A DNA stretch of 64,000 nucleotides, taken from NCBI GenBank assembly GCA_015039365.1, contig WION01000243.1, forward strand, positions 1-64,000, given 5' to 3'. Positions 1 to 11,200 of the stretch are shown piece by piece. Within the stretch, counting starts at the first letter, position 1. Each line of letters opens with the position of its first letter. A program made the translations under genes and the position numbers. The notes below the pieces were generated by a model. It worked only from the letters and a program-made list of their open reading frames with translations, did no database searches and had not been told where the DNA came from. This DNA comes from Amanita rubescens (lineage: Eukaryota > Basidiomycota > Agaricomycetes > Agaricales > Amanitaceae).

Positions 1-159
1 GAACCTATTTTACTTTTGTTACCCTCTATTTTACCAATTTTTTGAGCCATGAAATGTGGGAAATGGTTAAGATTTCAGCTCACAGTGACATTTTTCATAT
101 AAAATCAAATAAAATCTGAATTCTAAGATAATCTAAACATGATTAATGTAGGTACAGGT

Positions 160-650
160 GTGGGAGGGTGTGAGAGGGTGCAGTGAATTTAATTGGGCAT
201 AGTTAATCAGTGGGAGGGCAAGGGTCAGCAACAATGGGTTTCATTCTCTCTTTGGTGATCTCTTTGGTGATCTCTTTGGCAATGTTTGGCAGTCTCCCGG
301 TTTCATCAAAAATGGTTTTCATGTGGGTTACCTGGAGTGCAGCTAGGGTGAGAGTGTGTGTGTGAGGGCAGTGGGTCCAATGGGGCATACTAGTTGAGCA
401 GTGGGAGGGCAAGGGTCAGAAACAATGGGTTTCATTCTCTCATCTCTCTTTGGTGATCTCTTTGGCAATCTCTTTTTGGCAATGTTTGGCAGTCTCCTGC
501 CATCATCAAATATGGTTTTCATGTACTTAACTGGCATGCAGCTGGGTGTGAGAGGGTATGAGAGGGTATGAGAGGGTGCAGTGGGGTCCAATGGAGCATA
601 GTTGAGCAGTGGGAGGATGAGGGTTAGCAACACTGGGTTTCATATAGTTT
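160..650. repeat. Imperfect tandem repeat, unit about 190-210 bp
   Basis: A block starting CAGTGGGAGGGCAAGGGTCAG recurs at about 208, 399 and 607. In the first two copies it continues through CAATGGGTTTCATTCTCTC, short iterations of TTTGGTGATCTC, then GGCAATGTTTGGCAGTCTCC and ATGGTTTTCATGT. Copies one and two are nearly complete and the third is truncated. GTGTGAGAGGG-type steps fill the junctions. The block has no convincing coding content and looks like a minisatellite or internal repeat of an old mobile element. Confidence 0.75.
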
Positions 651-663
651 ACACAAGTCAGTT

Positions 664-815
664 CTGACATTGAAGACTGGTCCTGGTCCAGACTGGTCCA
701 AGACTGGTCTTAAACGGTCCGGTTCCAGTTCTTTTGATATCAGGGACACTGGTTCTGGTCCTTCCAAAAAAGGCAATAAAAACTGGACTGGACCAGACTT
801 TTTTTATTTTTTTTT
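664..815. repeat. ACTGGTCC-rich subterminal-type repeat
   Basis: Short iterations of ACTGGTCC, CTGGTCCAGACTGGTCC and CGGTCCGGTTCC crowd into about 120 bp, followed by a T-rich tract near 800-832. Such clusters of transposase-binding-like words are typical of ends of fungal hAT-like DNA transposons. No matching inverted end was found inside the window, so the element type is inferred only. Confidence 0.4.
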
Positions 816-1020
816 ATTTTTTAAACTCCTTGTTTATACCCCTTCGCGCCATTGGCGCATGGTAGGGTGTAACTGCACAATGTATCTACGGGTACGGCTT
901 AACTACTGTCGTCTCTGCTTCCACTAAAAAAAAGGGGGGGGCCAGAGGGAGCTAGCCCAACAAGGCCAGCTGTAAAATAAGTGAGTAAAGAACCAAGGGC
1001 CCTACTCGAGCACAGCTAGG

Positions 1021-2147
1021 CTACATCGTGTCCATTTCTGACCTGCTTTGTCTACATTTTCCTTTGATGGTTGTATTGTGGGCAGCGGAGGTGGAGGTGT
1101 CTGGGGGGGTCTCTTTGCTTGTGTTCGTGCTCGGCTTCCTTTCTGTCCAAGCCTGCATGGTACAGGCTTGGCCGAACAAGAATACTTTCTTTTGGCGAAG
1201 CGCCTCCTGCTGGATGCGCCCATCCCCATCTTCGAATGTCATCACCACCGTTGACCTGTGGCCTGGTTCGATTGTTGATGGGCGACGTATCCAGTAGGGC
1301 TGGATGGGCATATGTAGGGTGTTGGTCCAAGGGTTGTGGGCTAAAATTTCCTTTCCTATCTCCCCCTGACGTGTGCAGAGAGCCCTGAAGCGGGGTTGGA
1401 ACCCCATTGATGCACACACGCCTCCATTTTGTCCCACTGAAGGGCTCTACAGAGGTTCCTGCAGCATATTCGAAGATCGGTTTGAGATAGGGTAGGGAGT
1501 CGTTGAGCTGGGCCTGCGAGATACCAGGGCCACCAACCGCAACTAAGTTTCCCTTTGCAGTCCTGTTCAATGAGGACAATTCGAGCAGGTGATGGAACCG
1601 GTGGTAGTGGTATCGCCCCAATTGGATTGGGAAGGGTCAAAGTCGGGTTGGCCAAAAGCCGATTGGCAAGCGCGCAGTATGTGCCAGGATCGAAGGTGGC
1701 GTCCAGCGGTACCTGAGGCACCAGAACCAGATGGGCACGTGACTGGAGTTCACGGGGGGGTTTGGGGGGGAGGGAACTGATGGGTGGGGGAGTAACAGCA
1801 GCAGCCAAGGCCACTGCTGCATATGACTTGGGGTTCTTCTGCATTTGAGCCTGTATGAGTCCCAGCTTTGAGTTAATAGCCTGTACCTGTTTGGCTAGTC
1901 CCTTTAGCTCCGCAGAGCCATGGGTAGCCACAAGCGTACTGGCCCCTCCTGTTGGGCCTCCTTCCCTGTTTGACAAAGATGACCAAGCAGCCCATCCAGG
2001 CTGGCCAAAGAAGGCCCGGATAGACTGGTCATCGAAGGTGGGGGATGAGCGTGTGCTGAGCATAAGCTGCGTCAGCCTTGGTGAGTAGTGCAAGGATTTG
2101 ATTGACCGCTGTTGCAGTCGGATCATCAGCGATAAGGGTGTAAGCAA
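1021..2147 (-). pseudogene. Decayed retrotransposon ORF1/gag-like gene (LINE type)
   Basis: Reading on the minus strand, the frame entering at 2147 gives a small helical N-terminal part, an alanine-rich KSYAAVALAAA stretch, a PPKPPRELQSRAHLVLVPQ linker and then the segment up to about 1570. Coherent protein continues in a second frame with VAVGGPGISQAQLNDSLPYL, and later in a third with RRPSTIEPGHRSTVVMTFED. The same progression of motifs is found in ORF1-like proteins of agaricomycete non-LTR elements, as I remember the family. At least two frame changes mean it is dead. No reverse transcriptase region is visible next to it, so this is an isolated 5' remnant. Family assignment is inference from sequence flavour. 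Confidence 0.55.
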
Positions 2148-2433
2148 CCCTCAGTTGCTTCTTGGTGGATCCTGTGTCCTCAGGCATCCAGAGCAGTGCA
2201 GGATGTGTTGTAGATGTTGGATTGATAAGGCAATGGTGGTGGTATGAGTGTGAGAAAGCTCCCCTGGACCAGACTTTAAAACTCTAGCTCCATGTGCCCT
2301 CGTGGGCACGTGCAGATGCTGGGACTTTGTGCCCAGTAGTTAGATGTGACAATGTACTGCCAGTACTGGAGGGTGCGTCATATATTTACTTGGTCATATT
2401 ACTCACATGATATATGAAAATTGTTTATTACAG

Positions 2434-2590
2434 GATAATTGCTCTGATGCTTGGGCGCTTGCGGATGGATGTAGATGATGCAATCAAACACCATGCTGGC
2501 CTGGTGGAAAATGTCTTCACAGATGGAAAATTCAAAGCAACAAAACTCAAAAAAGCAATCAAATCTGTGGTAGAGGACTGTGATTCATGA
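2434..2590 (+). pseudogene. Patatin-like phospholipase exon fragment
   Basis: After an intron-like acceptor (TTTATTACAG ending at 2433) an open frame reads IIALMLGRLRMDVDDAIKHH and then FTDGKFKATKLKKAIKSVVE before a stop at 2588. The phrase ALMLGRLRM-(S/D)VDDAI followed by F-KATKLE-AIK is characteristic of fungal patatin-like acyl hydrolases, just downstream of the GxSxG nucleophile region. The GxGxRG oxyanion motif and the GxSxG serine are not present upstream, so this is a stranded internal exon. It lies among transposon-like repeats, which suggests capture by an element or leftover from an insertion. Confidence 0.6.
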
Positions 2591-2849
2591 TCCTGAATCA
2601 CCCTTATTAGAAGGTGATCATCCTGGAGTCTGTTGAATGTGAGTGTATTACCTACTCTCTTATGCATTTAGATCTTAAATCAGATGTGATTGATGCATGG
2701 CAAGGACTCTCAATTTGCCTGATACCCTCACCACAGCCTTCAGATGAAGCAGAAGCTTATGAACCATTTAAAGTGATAGAATTAGATTAGTAACACTTGA
2801 ATATACATACAATCTAATTCACACTGTGCCTTGTGATTTTCAAGTGGTT

Positions 2850-3012
2850 CTCAGTTTGAACTGGAACTGAACTGAACTGAACTGCCTGAACTGGTTCTAT
2901 TCAGTTCAGTTCCAGTTCCAGTTCAGTTCTGGCTGACAATTGTCAGTTCAGTTCTCAGTCCCCCCCAGAGGGTGGAAGAACTGAACTGAACTGAACTGTG
3001 GCAACCCTAATC
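2850..3012. repeat. GAACTGAACT-rich transposon terminus (hAT-like)
   Basis: About 150 bp of overlapping GAACTGAACTGAACT and inverted AGTTCAGTTC words surround a central loop, ending in GAACTGTGGCAACCCTAA at about 2990-3012. Ends reading TTAGGGTTGCCAC inward, with subterminal short repeats, are common in fungal hAT-like elements. I could not find the partner terminus, so this is a solo end or the element extends outside the window. Confidence 0.5.
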
Positions 3013-3231
3013 GGAAAGGTGTTTTGCTATTGATATAGGACTTTTGGAGGGCAGAGAGGAGTTGTCCTTCTTGGCACTGGTACTGTAGAGAGGTTCATTA
3101 GTGAACAGACAAAGGAAAACCCATAACCTGCCAGGCTTCACATTCCTGTCTACCTGCTTCAACCTTTGCCTCATGTTTCCAAACCCTGCTTCTCCTCCTT
3201 CAAGACCTCAATACTCCTCAAGACCATCGCT

Positions 3232-3468
3232 TCAGATATTCATTGACTCCAGGGTGCAGAGGTACTGCACGGTCTGCACCTGGCAATGGAATTTGTCCTT
3301 CACTAGTTCATACTCTCTGTCTCCTCCTTCTCCTGCTCTGCATAGGGAACCCTGGGCAGTGGTGAGGTCTGAGAACTGTCCCTGGAGCTTGGAAATGGTA
3401 TGGCTGTGCCTCAAGGTGATCTGGTGGGCCTGGGAGAGCTCATCTTTGGGGAGAGACAACTGATACAT
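3232..3468 (-). other. Short coiled-coil-like open frame, unassigned
   Basis: A 78-codon minus-strand frame has heptad-like spacing (LPKDELSQAHQITLRHSHTI, then REYELVKDKFHCQVQTVQYL) and resembles the coiled-coil head of proteins found near agaricomycete retrotransposons. It starts from no clear ATG context, has no downstream continuation and lies between repeats and a broken kinase, so it is probably a relic rather than a working gene. Confidence 0.2.
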
Positions 3469-3680
3469 CAGGGTGATAATTTCTGTGTAGATGTGGATTG
3501 TGAGGAGTAGGTGTCCTGGAAGTTGGCAAGCTAGTCAGGGAGGGTGGAGTATGGCAACTGGGAAGGCCCTGCTCAGGTTCATAAGCAACTGCTCAGTTTT
3601 TCCATGTGTGGCACCATTTGCTGAATGTTCCAGACTAATTCTGGAAGTTGTTTATATGAATTCAGAGAATGTGATGAATA

Positions 3681-4619
3681 TCAAAGAGCCATCCAGTTCA
3701 GAACATGATAAAAAGATTCCAAGTTATCTTCATGGTTATGTGGGGGCTCATGGTCATACCCAAACAGCACACATGCCACTGAAAATTGCCATGTACCCTT
3801 TTCAAAGTCAGCTTTATGTATCAAGTTAACGGCACTTACTCAGTGTACTCACAGTGCATCCTATTGTATGTCCCTCATTCTTAGATTCAGGGTTCATAAT
3901 TTTGCACAAGTCCCAATCAACGAGAAGGCTGGTCCCATTGTTTAATATGATGACATTCCCAACACTGATATCCTGGTGTAAAATGTCTGCCTCGAAAAAT
4001 GCACCATCATGTGCTTTATTACTTGTCAGATAATCTGCTCTCTCCTGTTTACAAATCATGTGTTTACCTATCGCTGCATTGTGGATGGCTTTCACAAGTG
4101 CTTTCACAGAGGAAAAGGCACATAAATCACGACCGATGTCATCAAGGGCTAATCGGTAGTGCTTGAATTTACGGAATTTTGGAAAGTCCCTAGAAAAGAT
4201 TTCGGCCACTTCCTGACTGATCGTCTTGCATGGCAAAATATCAGTCCTTTCCTTCAGTCAAGCAATGTTTTGACCTTCTTCGCGTGTAATCTCGGATAGA
4301 TTTGGTGCTTGGGCAACTGTCCAGCGATAATGATGCACCAAGTATCTTTTAGAAATGCTGTTTTGTCGCTCTGTTTGCAAAATGCGCAGAAAGTACGCGT
4401 AGAACAACCCGTAGGAGATGATATCCCCACGTAAGCCAGCTTCTTCCCAACGATGTAGTCATTTTCTCCCAGTTTTAAGAGGAAGAACTTGCATTTTTCG
4501 TCCAACTCTAGTGTTTCTCGGACAGTTTTGGCCTTAACTTGGTCCAACACATGTTCAACTGATGTGTCGTGATCGCGAACAGCGGGAGTGGCATACCTGT
4601 TAGACTGTGTAGCGGACAT
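3681..4619 (-). pseudogene. Broken FunK1-type fungal protein kinase
   Basis: FunK1 kinases are a fungus-specific, multicopy family abundant in mushroom-forming fungi; their targets are unknown. The N-terminal lobe is seen as a degenerate CSTRTFCAFCKQSDKTAFLK followed by DTW (family: TRGYVAWD...VFLKDTWR). The catalytic half has HQDISVGNVIILNNGTSLLV and DWDLCK, that is the HxDxxxxN loop and the DWD variant of DFG. A 55-nt GT-AG intron (3798-3852) then joins to GTWQFSVACVLFGYDHEPP and DNLESFYHVLNWMAL. Two lesions are visible. Near 4250 the frame changes between KTLLD and KERTDILPCK, with a deletion of the region linking the lobes. At 3681-3683 a TGA stands where the family has Arg. The start at 4619 is the first ATG consistent with the family. 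Confidence 0.72.
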
Positions 4620-4788
4620 CGCGGGTATGACTTCCGGTGAAGCGCACTCTCGTGACGAAGTTTTTGTTTGGGGGTGTTTAGTCTGCGAACAAAGCCCTGG
4701 GTCCGAGCATAGGCGCAGCGAGTGTCGGTAGTCTCGTCTGCAGGCGGCAGGACTGTGCCGCATTCTGCTTGGAGAGTTTGTCACGTAG

Positions 4789-6934
4789 TCAGTTATCATC
4801 GTACACGAACTTATAGGGATCCACCCCATCTGATGACCAGATATACCCATGATTCGGAAAGACTGCACTCATCCTGTTCGCGTCCCAACATTCTCTCTTC
4901 ATCTCATCTCTATCCCAGTATTCAAATACCCATTTCATATCCATGCCAGTATGTTCTTGACGTGCAATGGCATTTACACAAAGTGCATAATCGTCTCTTT
5001 CAAGACTAACATCAGGGTCAAGAGTTTGTGTCGTGGCTGAAAAGTCGATCAATACGGCGTGTGCTTGTGGTTGAGAGGAGGAACATGTGGATGGTGAGAT
5101 GTTGCAGAGAATTTGGCCTGTATGCCAGTCGAGCTGTGAGACATCGGAGCATTGCATTACTCGAAGACCGTGCCGAATACTCGTCATCTGTAGAATATGT
5201 AGAATATGTTACGGCGTTACGGCGTCAGTGGTTAATTACGAAGGGACACATAACATACCAGCTGACCCTGGCGTTCTTCCGACCACTTGCTGGTGCAGCC
5301 ACTACCCAACGATAGTGCATTCATATACTCCAATAATATGCCGAAAACTTCGTGACCGTTAGGCAGCCGAAACTAAACGTTGCATGGTCAGATCGCAAAA
5401 TGTGGCGTTAAACAGGTTTCATGCCTTGTGAGCTCCATAAAAATAAGGGATCAATGATCCTTGTGCCACCTCCATCTTCTCATACGCTGTCAATTCTCCT
5501 CTCATATGCCATTCTGCCGTTAGGGCGAACTGGAACCAGACGTGAGTACTGGCGGATTGATCGTATAACTGTTCCTCATCCTCGTCATATGGGCTGGCCA
5601 TTTTCATAAACCTGTCATCATATATCTTCATTATCAATTCGGGACAGTTTTCGATTGGAAGGTCATCAATTCTTTCAATGCGACAGAGGTGAATCCGCGT
5701 CATGACATTGTTATCTCCCAGCGGTCTTCCAAGCTTGATGGTAAAACGTCTCGAGTCATTCAGGGCCGAACGGAGTGTAGGGCTGAGAGGATTCGAACGA
5801 AAGATACTTGCCATATGTTGTAAAGTAGACGGAGAAATTGGTTTTGAGAAAAGCCCTCGAGGTGGGTGGTATTGTTGGTCAAACCCATTAGTCGTGCATT
5901 CCAAAGTGTCGCCAGCACACGTGATGTTGGGCGAAACGTGTTTCTCTACATATCGTTTCCATCGAAAGAACTGGAAGGCACCTTCTCGATCGTAATAATT
6001 TCAAAATATCGAAGTCTGAAATACGGTGCTTTGTTCGGAATACTTCTTCGTCCGTGAGCGGCTTTTCGTTGTAGTGACGCGGAGGCAGCCAAAACACATA
6101 TTTTCCCTCAAGCTCTTGAGGCGGATTGAAATATGCGGATCGGGGCATTGCATCCAGCAAGTAGGCTGCCGATATAATTCGAAATGCTCGAAGATCGTCC
6201 TTCAGAGGCACGACCTCCACCTCGACTTGCTTCGACCCACTGGGATGAATAACGAGGACGGTTTTGAGGTCCGTAAAAATAACCTTTGAATCGGATCCGA
6301 TATCACCTAAGATCGGCGGAGCAGCGCGCGCAACGGCTTCTGTGGTGATCAGATTGGGAAAACGTCGAGGCTTTGCAACTTTCGTGAGTGAAGCTGCTAC
6401 ATACTGTAACGAAGATTTTAGGAGGATGTACGGGATCCTTCCGGGTGTCAAAGTCACGACTAGTGAACCAGATCTTCAGGATGCCTTATCTGAGGGTTAT
6501 ACACGAAAAATATTATCTGGAATAAGACTCACCCTCGTCATCTTGTTCCGCATGAGAGAACATCTCATCTGTTATATCACAGGCACGCAGCTGTTGAAAA
6601 AGCTGCAGGTTAGGAGATATGACGTAATTATGAATATATTCTAACCACCTGTGAGGACCACTTGATTAGTGCTCCATATACATCAGAATGGCATGAATGT
6701 GACTCGCGTTGTGTGATGTGATAGGGTAGATTCAAACCACTCGATATTCTTTCGGTGACACAGGCGCAAGCATACTGAGAGGTCAGTCACGACATCCTCC
6801 ACAGTTGGGCTTTCTCGTAAAGAAACAGATGGTAATCCGAGTTGATTTGCGGCTGGAATCCTGGCAGTTTGAATTGCAGGCAGTTTCCCGGTAAATGGGT
6901 GTACAGGGCGGAGCAGCGTTTCGTGAGGAAGCAT
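4789..6934 (-). CDS. Atypical kinase-like protein (DWHxGQ / LIDFS family), one frame break
   Basis: This is a multi-exon member of a family common in Agaricomycetes with a degenerate protein-kinase fold; its function is unknown. In order: an N-terminal exon from 6934 (MLPHETLLRPVHPFTGKLPA), an exon WLEYIHNYVISPNLQLFQQL at about 6640-6530, a long exon with TDLKTVLVIHPSGSKQVEVE and LPPRHYNEKPLTDEEVF, then RFTIKLGRPLGD and AYEKMEVAQGSLIPYFYGAH, then FRLPNGHEVFGILLEYM, and last LDWHTGQILCN with AVLIDFSATTQTLD in the positions of catalytic loop and DFG. The intron 5373-5424 would use a GC donor (GCATGA). Near 5991-6004 the frame slips by one base between DFDILK and YYDREGAFQFFRW, so the copy may be inactive unless this is a sequencing error. 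The stop is at 4789. Its start lies 48 bp from that of the divergent nuclease gene. Confidence 0.6.
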
Positions 6935-6982
6935 CCCGTGGGAATCCCTGATACCTCCGCTGATGACCCGTTTTGTACTGTA

Positions 6983-8052
6983 ATGCTTTCCTTCTTCCTA
7001 CTCGCCCTTCTTCCTCTCCGCGTCCTCGCCTGGGGCGCTGCTGGCCATGAAATAGTCGCAACAATCGCTCAAATCCACCTTCACCCTTCCGCATATCCTG
7101 CCATATGCTCCATCCTCGGCTCTACTTCCTCCGCTGACGGACCCCCATGCTACCTTGCCACCGTGGCAACCTGGGCCGACCGCGTTCGCTTCAGAATGCA
7201 CTGGTCCGCGCACATGCACTTTGTTGGCTCAGTTGGTGACCATCCGCGTGATACCTGCCTCTTCCGGGCAACCGCGGCTGGGAAGATAACGAAGCTAACG
7301 TGCTCAGCGCAACACGGAACGTCACCAATTTGCTCTCAGACTACGTCAGCAAATCGAAGAGTGGACTATCCGTATCAACTCGGGAGACAGACGTGGCGAA
7401 CGAAGCCCTCAAGTTCTTGATCCACTTTATAGGTGACCTTCACCAGCCCCTTCACCTCACTGGAAGAGATAGAGGCGGGAACAGCGATAAAGTCGTATTT
7501 GACAAGCGACAAACAAGTAATGTTTCCTTGTATGCTTAACTCCTCTTTGCGCTGACCGTTTCCCCCCACGCAGACTTGCACTCCGTATGGGACTCGTTCC
7601 TGATCGCGAAAGCGATCCGCAATACGCCGCCCAAGTACAACCACCGCCTTCCAGACAATCGAATCGAACATTCCTTGCGCGGCGCGATCTACGATCCATA
7701 CGTGCGCCAAATCATGACAGAGGGCGTCCTCAAAGAGTGGGCAGACAAGATTCCCTCTTGGCTCCAATGTCCCGCGCGAAACGAGCCATCATTCGAGGAC
7801 AAATATTTCGGATGGCAACAAGTCTTCAGAAACTGGTTCAAAGGCGTGGGTGTTCGTCTCGGCGATGATGAAAGTGACCCCGGCGCGCGCACAGACGACG
7901 AGGTACTGTGCCCGTACGCTTGGGCAAAGCCCACTCATGCGCTCAATTGCGAAATCGTCTGGCCAGAAGCGTTGGATAAGTCCTCGTACAGAGAGTGGCT
8001 CGCCGCAGATGTCGATGAAGACGACCACAACCACGATGAGGACGAGGACTGA
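6983..8052 (+). CDS. Secreted S1/P1-type zinc nuclease, with one frame break
   Basis: The protein belongs to the S1/P1 nuclease family, which cleaves single-stranded DNA and RNA and removes 3' phosphate, using three zinc ions. A signal peptide (MLSFFLLALLPLRVLAW) leaves a mature N-terminal Trp, itself a zinc ligand in this family. Further ligands fall in the expected places: WGAAGHE, TWADRVRF, AHMHF, LIHFIGDLHQPLH and DLHSVWD. A 57-nt intron lies at 7517-7573 and the stop at 8050-8052 follows an acidic His/Asp tail. Around 7262-7267 (CTCTTCCGGGCAACC) the frame moves by one base: the family reading C-LFPGN-RGW-NVLSATRNVT needs one more C. No GT-AG intron repairs it, so this is either a pseudogene or a one-base sequence error. 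It is divergent from the kinase-like gene. Confidence 0.8.
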
Positions 8053-8290
8053 CACCTGAGATTATGAGCGGCAGACGCCCTCCTCCTCATCATGAAGGTC
8101 CCCAACTCGATACCCCCGAATACGCGGGTGTGATCGCAAAGCGGAGGCTCGTCGAGATGTTGCTAGCGCAGGCAGGCGTTAGACTGGCCAATACCTTGAA
8201 CTATCTATTTGCTAATGATGACAACTGATATACTTATATGAACCGGTAACAACTGAGAAACTACATATATATATTATATAAATACCAATA

Positions 8291-11200
8291 TCATGACTGT
8301 CTGCTCCGTAAACTGTCCTGCAACCATTTATGCCGCCGTCGGTTCCTCGTCTCTAAACACTTGACCATCTGGGCCAATTCCTCCGGTGTATGCTTCTTCC
8401 ACGCCGAATCTTCCGAGTTGGTGACATAAAATAATCGATACGTCCTTATGCAAACCTTGATCTCGATTCCAGGGCGAACAACGATGGACGCTTCCGTATC
8501 GCGAATATCGCGAGGCAGGTTCCTGTGCCGCCGCCATCAGTTCAGCTATCATAACATTCTCACTCGACTCACCGGCGCAGGAAAGGCGACCGAATCCGGG
8601 CGCGGGGCACATCAACGGTGCTTTCATCCTTGAGACAGCAAATGAGCATCGAAGCGCAAACAATCAAAGACCAACTCACCGCAACAAACGAGTCTATGTA
8701 GTTCTGCCATCGTCCCGTCAGCAGCTCTGAATCTTCCAATCCTGAATCATCCTTTCCAAGAAGTTGGATGGTCATCACTTTAGACTCGGGAATCTATCAC
8801 CTCAAGTCAATACTCTGTCGCAGCAATCAAAAAATTACTTGCCCAGTCTATTCGGAACAAATTCTCGTCCGGTCCCAGCACCTTTTCTGCATTTCGCCGA
8901 CTGTTTACGTGGTCTTGCGTTGTTGGAGAGACCAAGGCTCGATCTTTCTTTAGAATATCGAGCAATTCCTGGTTTTTCGGGTCCGCAAAAATGGCTTGTA
9001 CCTATAGGTCATTCGTCTCTATCTCTGAGAAAACAGCCGGCCTACATACCTGTTTGATAATGGCACCAATGACTTTATCCGCCGTGAATACTTTATACGC
9101 ATCCTGCAACATTGTCATGATAGATCCAACTTCTCTGGGATTTCGACTGACCTGAAGTCCGAACAAATGCCGCACCTGGTCCTCGAATACATGCTGATCA
9201 ATTTCGTTATCGAACAGTCGTTCGCACGTCTCAAGTAACAGCTCATAAAATCGTTCCGGGTTACTCGAACTTGCGGTTGTAGAATTAATTCCCTTGAATA
9301 CACGATCAGATCCTTCGGCTGCTCTCTTGGCAGAAAGACTCTTGAAAAGTCGCAGTCTAGAGAACAATAACTGTACAACGATTAGATCCCATTCCAACTA
9401 CATCCAAACCAACATACCTCGAGTTGTCGCAGCAAAACGTAAAAAGTCGTATTGGTGAAAAAATTGTTTCGTCTTGATAACCGACGCGGTTGTACTCCGG
9501 GGACTCCTTGTATCGCCTCAAAGTTTTCGGGAACAGGTGAAGCAAATCTGGACCCCGCTGGAGTTGCGCCATCCTGCCCCCTCGTCTTCTTACTAGCCAA
9601 CTTTGCTTGTTCGCTCTTCAACAGCTTCTTCCTTAAGTCCCCTCCGCTGTAATTTCCGTTCATGACGGTCGAACCTGCTTTTCGGCCACCTCTTCCACCT
9701 CGTGAACCGTTGCTAGCCACACTGGACATCTCGACATCCTCTGGAGCATCGTCCCCACTCATCTCACTCTCGGCAGTCTCCTGCACGACCACGAAAGCTG
9801 AGTTGAAGGCGATTGCGTCCAACATAAAGAACAAGGGAACGAAAATCCTCAAGAATCCTTCAATTTTTCTCCTCTCAGCAAAATTGATTTGTGCTTGAGT
9901 CCGGTCAAGGAACGAAAAGGTGAGTTTGAGCGTGTCTTGCAACACACTCATGTCATCTACAACATATTCGAGCTGGTGTCTTGGCCTAGTCCTCGCAAAT
10001 AAAGGATCAATCAGCGCGGCTCGTTTCGCCATTTGCTCCTCCCTTGAGGCCTCAATCTGACCTGCAAGGGTTTTTGTAGTGGTTGCCTTCTTATCCGTCA
10101 TCTTGAAGGTAATCGCCTGGTGATCCAGGCTCTTGAGGTAATTACGAGCATCCACCTCTCTCCATACCTTGTTCCACTCCCTCTGTGCCCTCTTCCATTC
10201 CTCTTCCTTCTGCTTTAGCCGATGCAAGACTACAGGTATCGCCATAACCGGAGTTTCTTGCATGGCTTGAATTACCTCAATCCCCGCCTCCCGACCGTAT
10301 ATTTTCTTGATTACCCGTTGGTGAATGCTCTTCAGAGGACCTCCCAAGTTCGGCTTTAGCTTGAAACTAGGACGCTCCTCCGGTGCTAGCTGGACGATCT
10401 TGTTGTTAATGGGTTCCAACATTCCAATTGTACGTGTGATCGCCTCTATATGAAAATCATATTCGTGGCGTTCTTCCTCGCTTCGGTGAAGAGCCTCCTC
10501 GTAGATGTTCTTCTTATGTGCTATGAAGCCAGAGTCCTCGCTCGACCAAGTTGGATGAGATACCCATTCGTCATTTAAGACCGAGCGGCACATATCGTCG
10601 CGTCCAGAGCAAGCAACGTTAGCTTCCTAAACAAGCACTCGATATTGTTGTCCAAACGGGAGATTAAATAACGTACTGTGCTAGGCAGTCTTCTGTAGCT
10701 GCCAAATTGAGCATTCATATTGATTCGACCGGGTCTATCTCGAAGGCATGTGATGGTCGGCTGTGTCCAGCCATTCTGAAGTGTCGAGAGGTAATACTCT
10801 CTCTCCTTCCTTTCGTCCCAACCAAGTATTTCCCGAAATTGCCTGAGCAATTCGGTTTCACCGAGAAAGTTCCGCGATTCTTTTACCAGTCTTGCTGTAT
10901 CGATGAAGCCCTGAGTAAACAGGTTGACCAGCTTAAGGAACTCATTGTACGTTTCACGATTATCCAAGGCGCGCTTGACGCGATCAAAGAACTGATTAGT
11001 ATCATTCTCTGGCGCGCTTCTCGAGGGTACCACTGCAATCTGGGATGGGGGATATTGCGCGCGCCTGGGCGAAGATGGTCCAGGCAAAGATCTGGAAGAG
11101 TATGATACGGAAATGTCTTGCGCGCTTGACGTTGCTTTTAACCTCTGCCGACCGAAAATCTCTCAAACCACGTTCCAACTTGGACGCTTTTGACACTGAC

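Noticed and set aside
3101..3463. 120-codon plus-strand frame
   Set aside because: No homology signal, and it overlaps a more protein-like minus-strand frame; the composition follows local base content.
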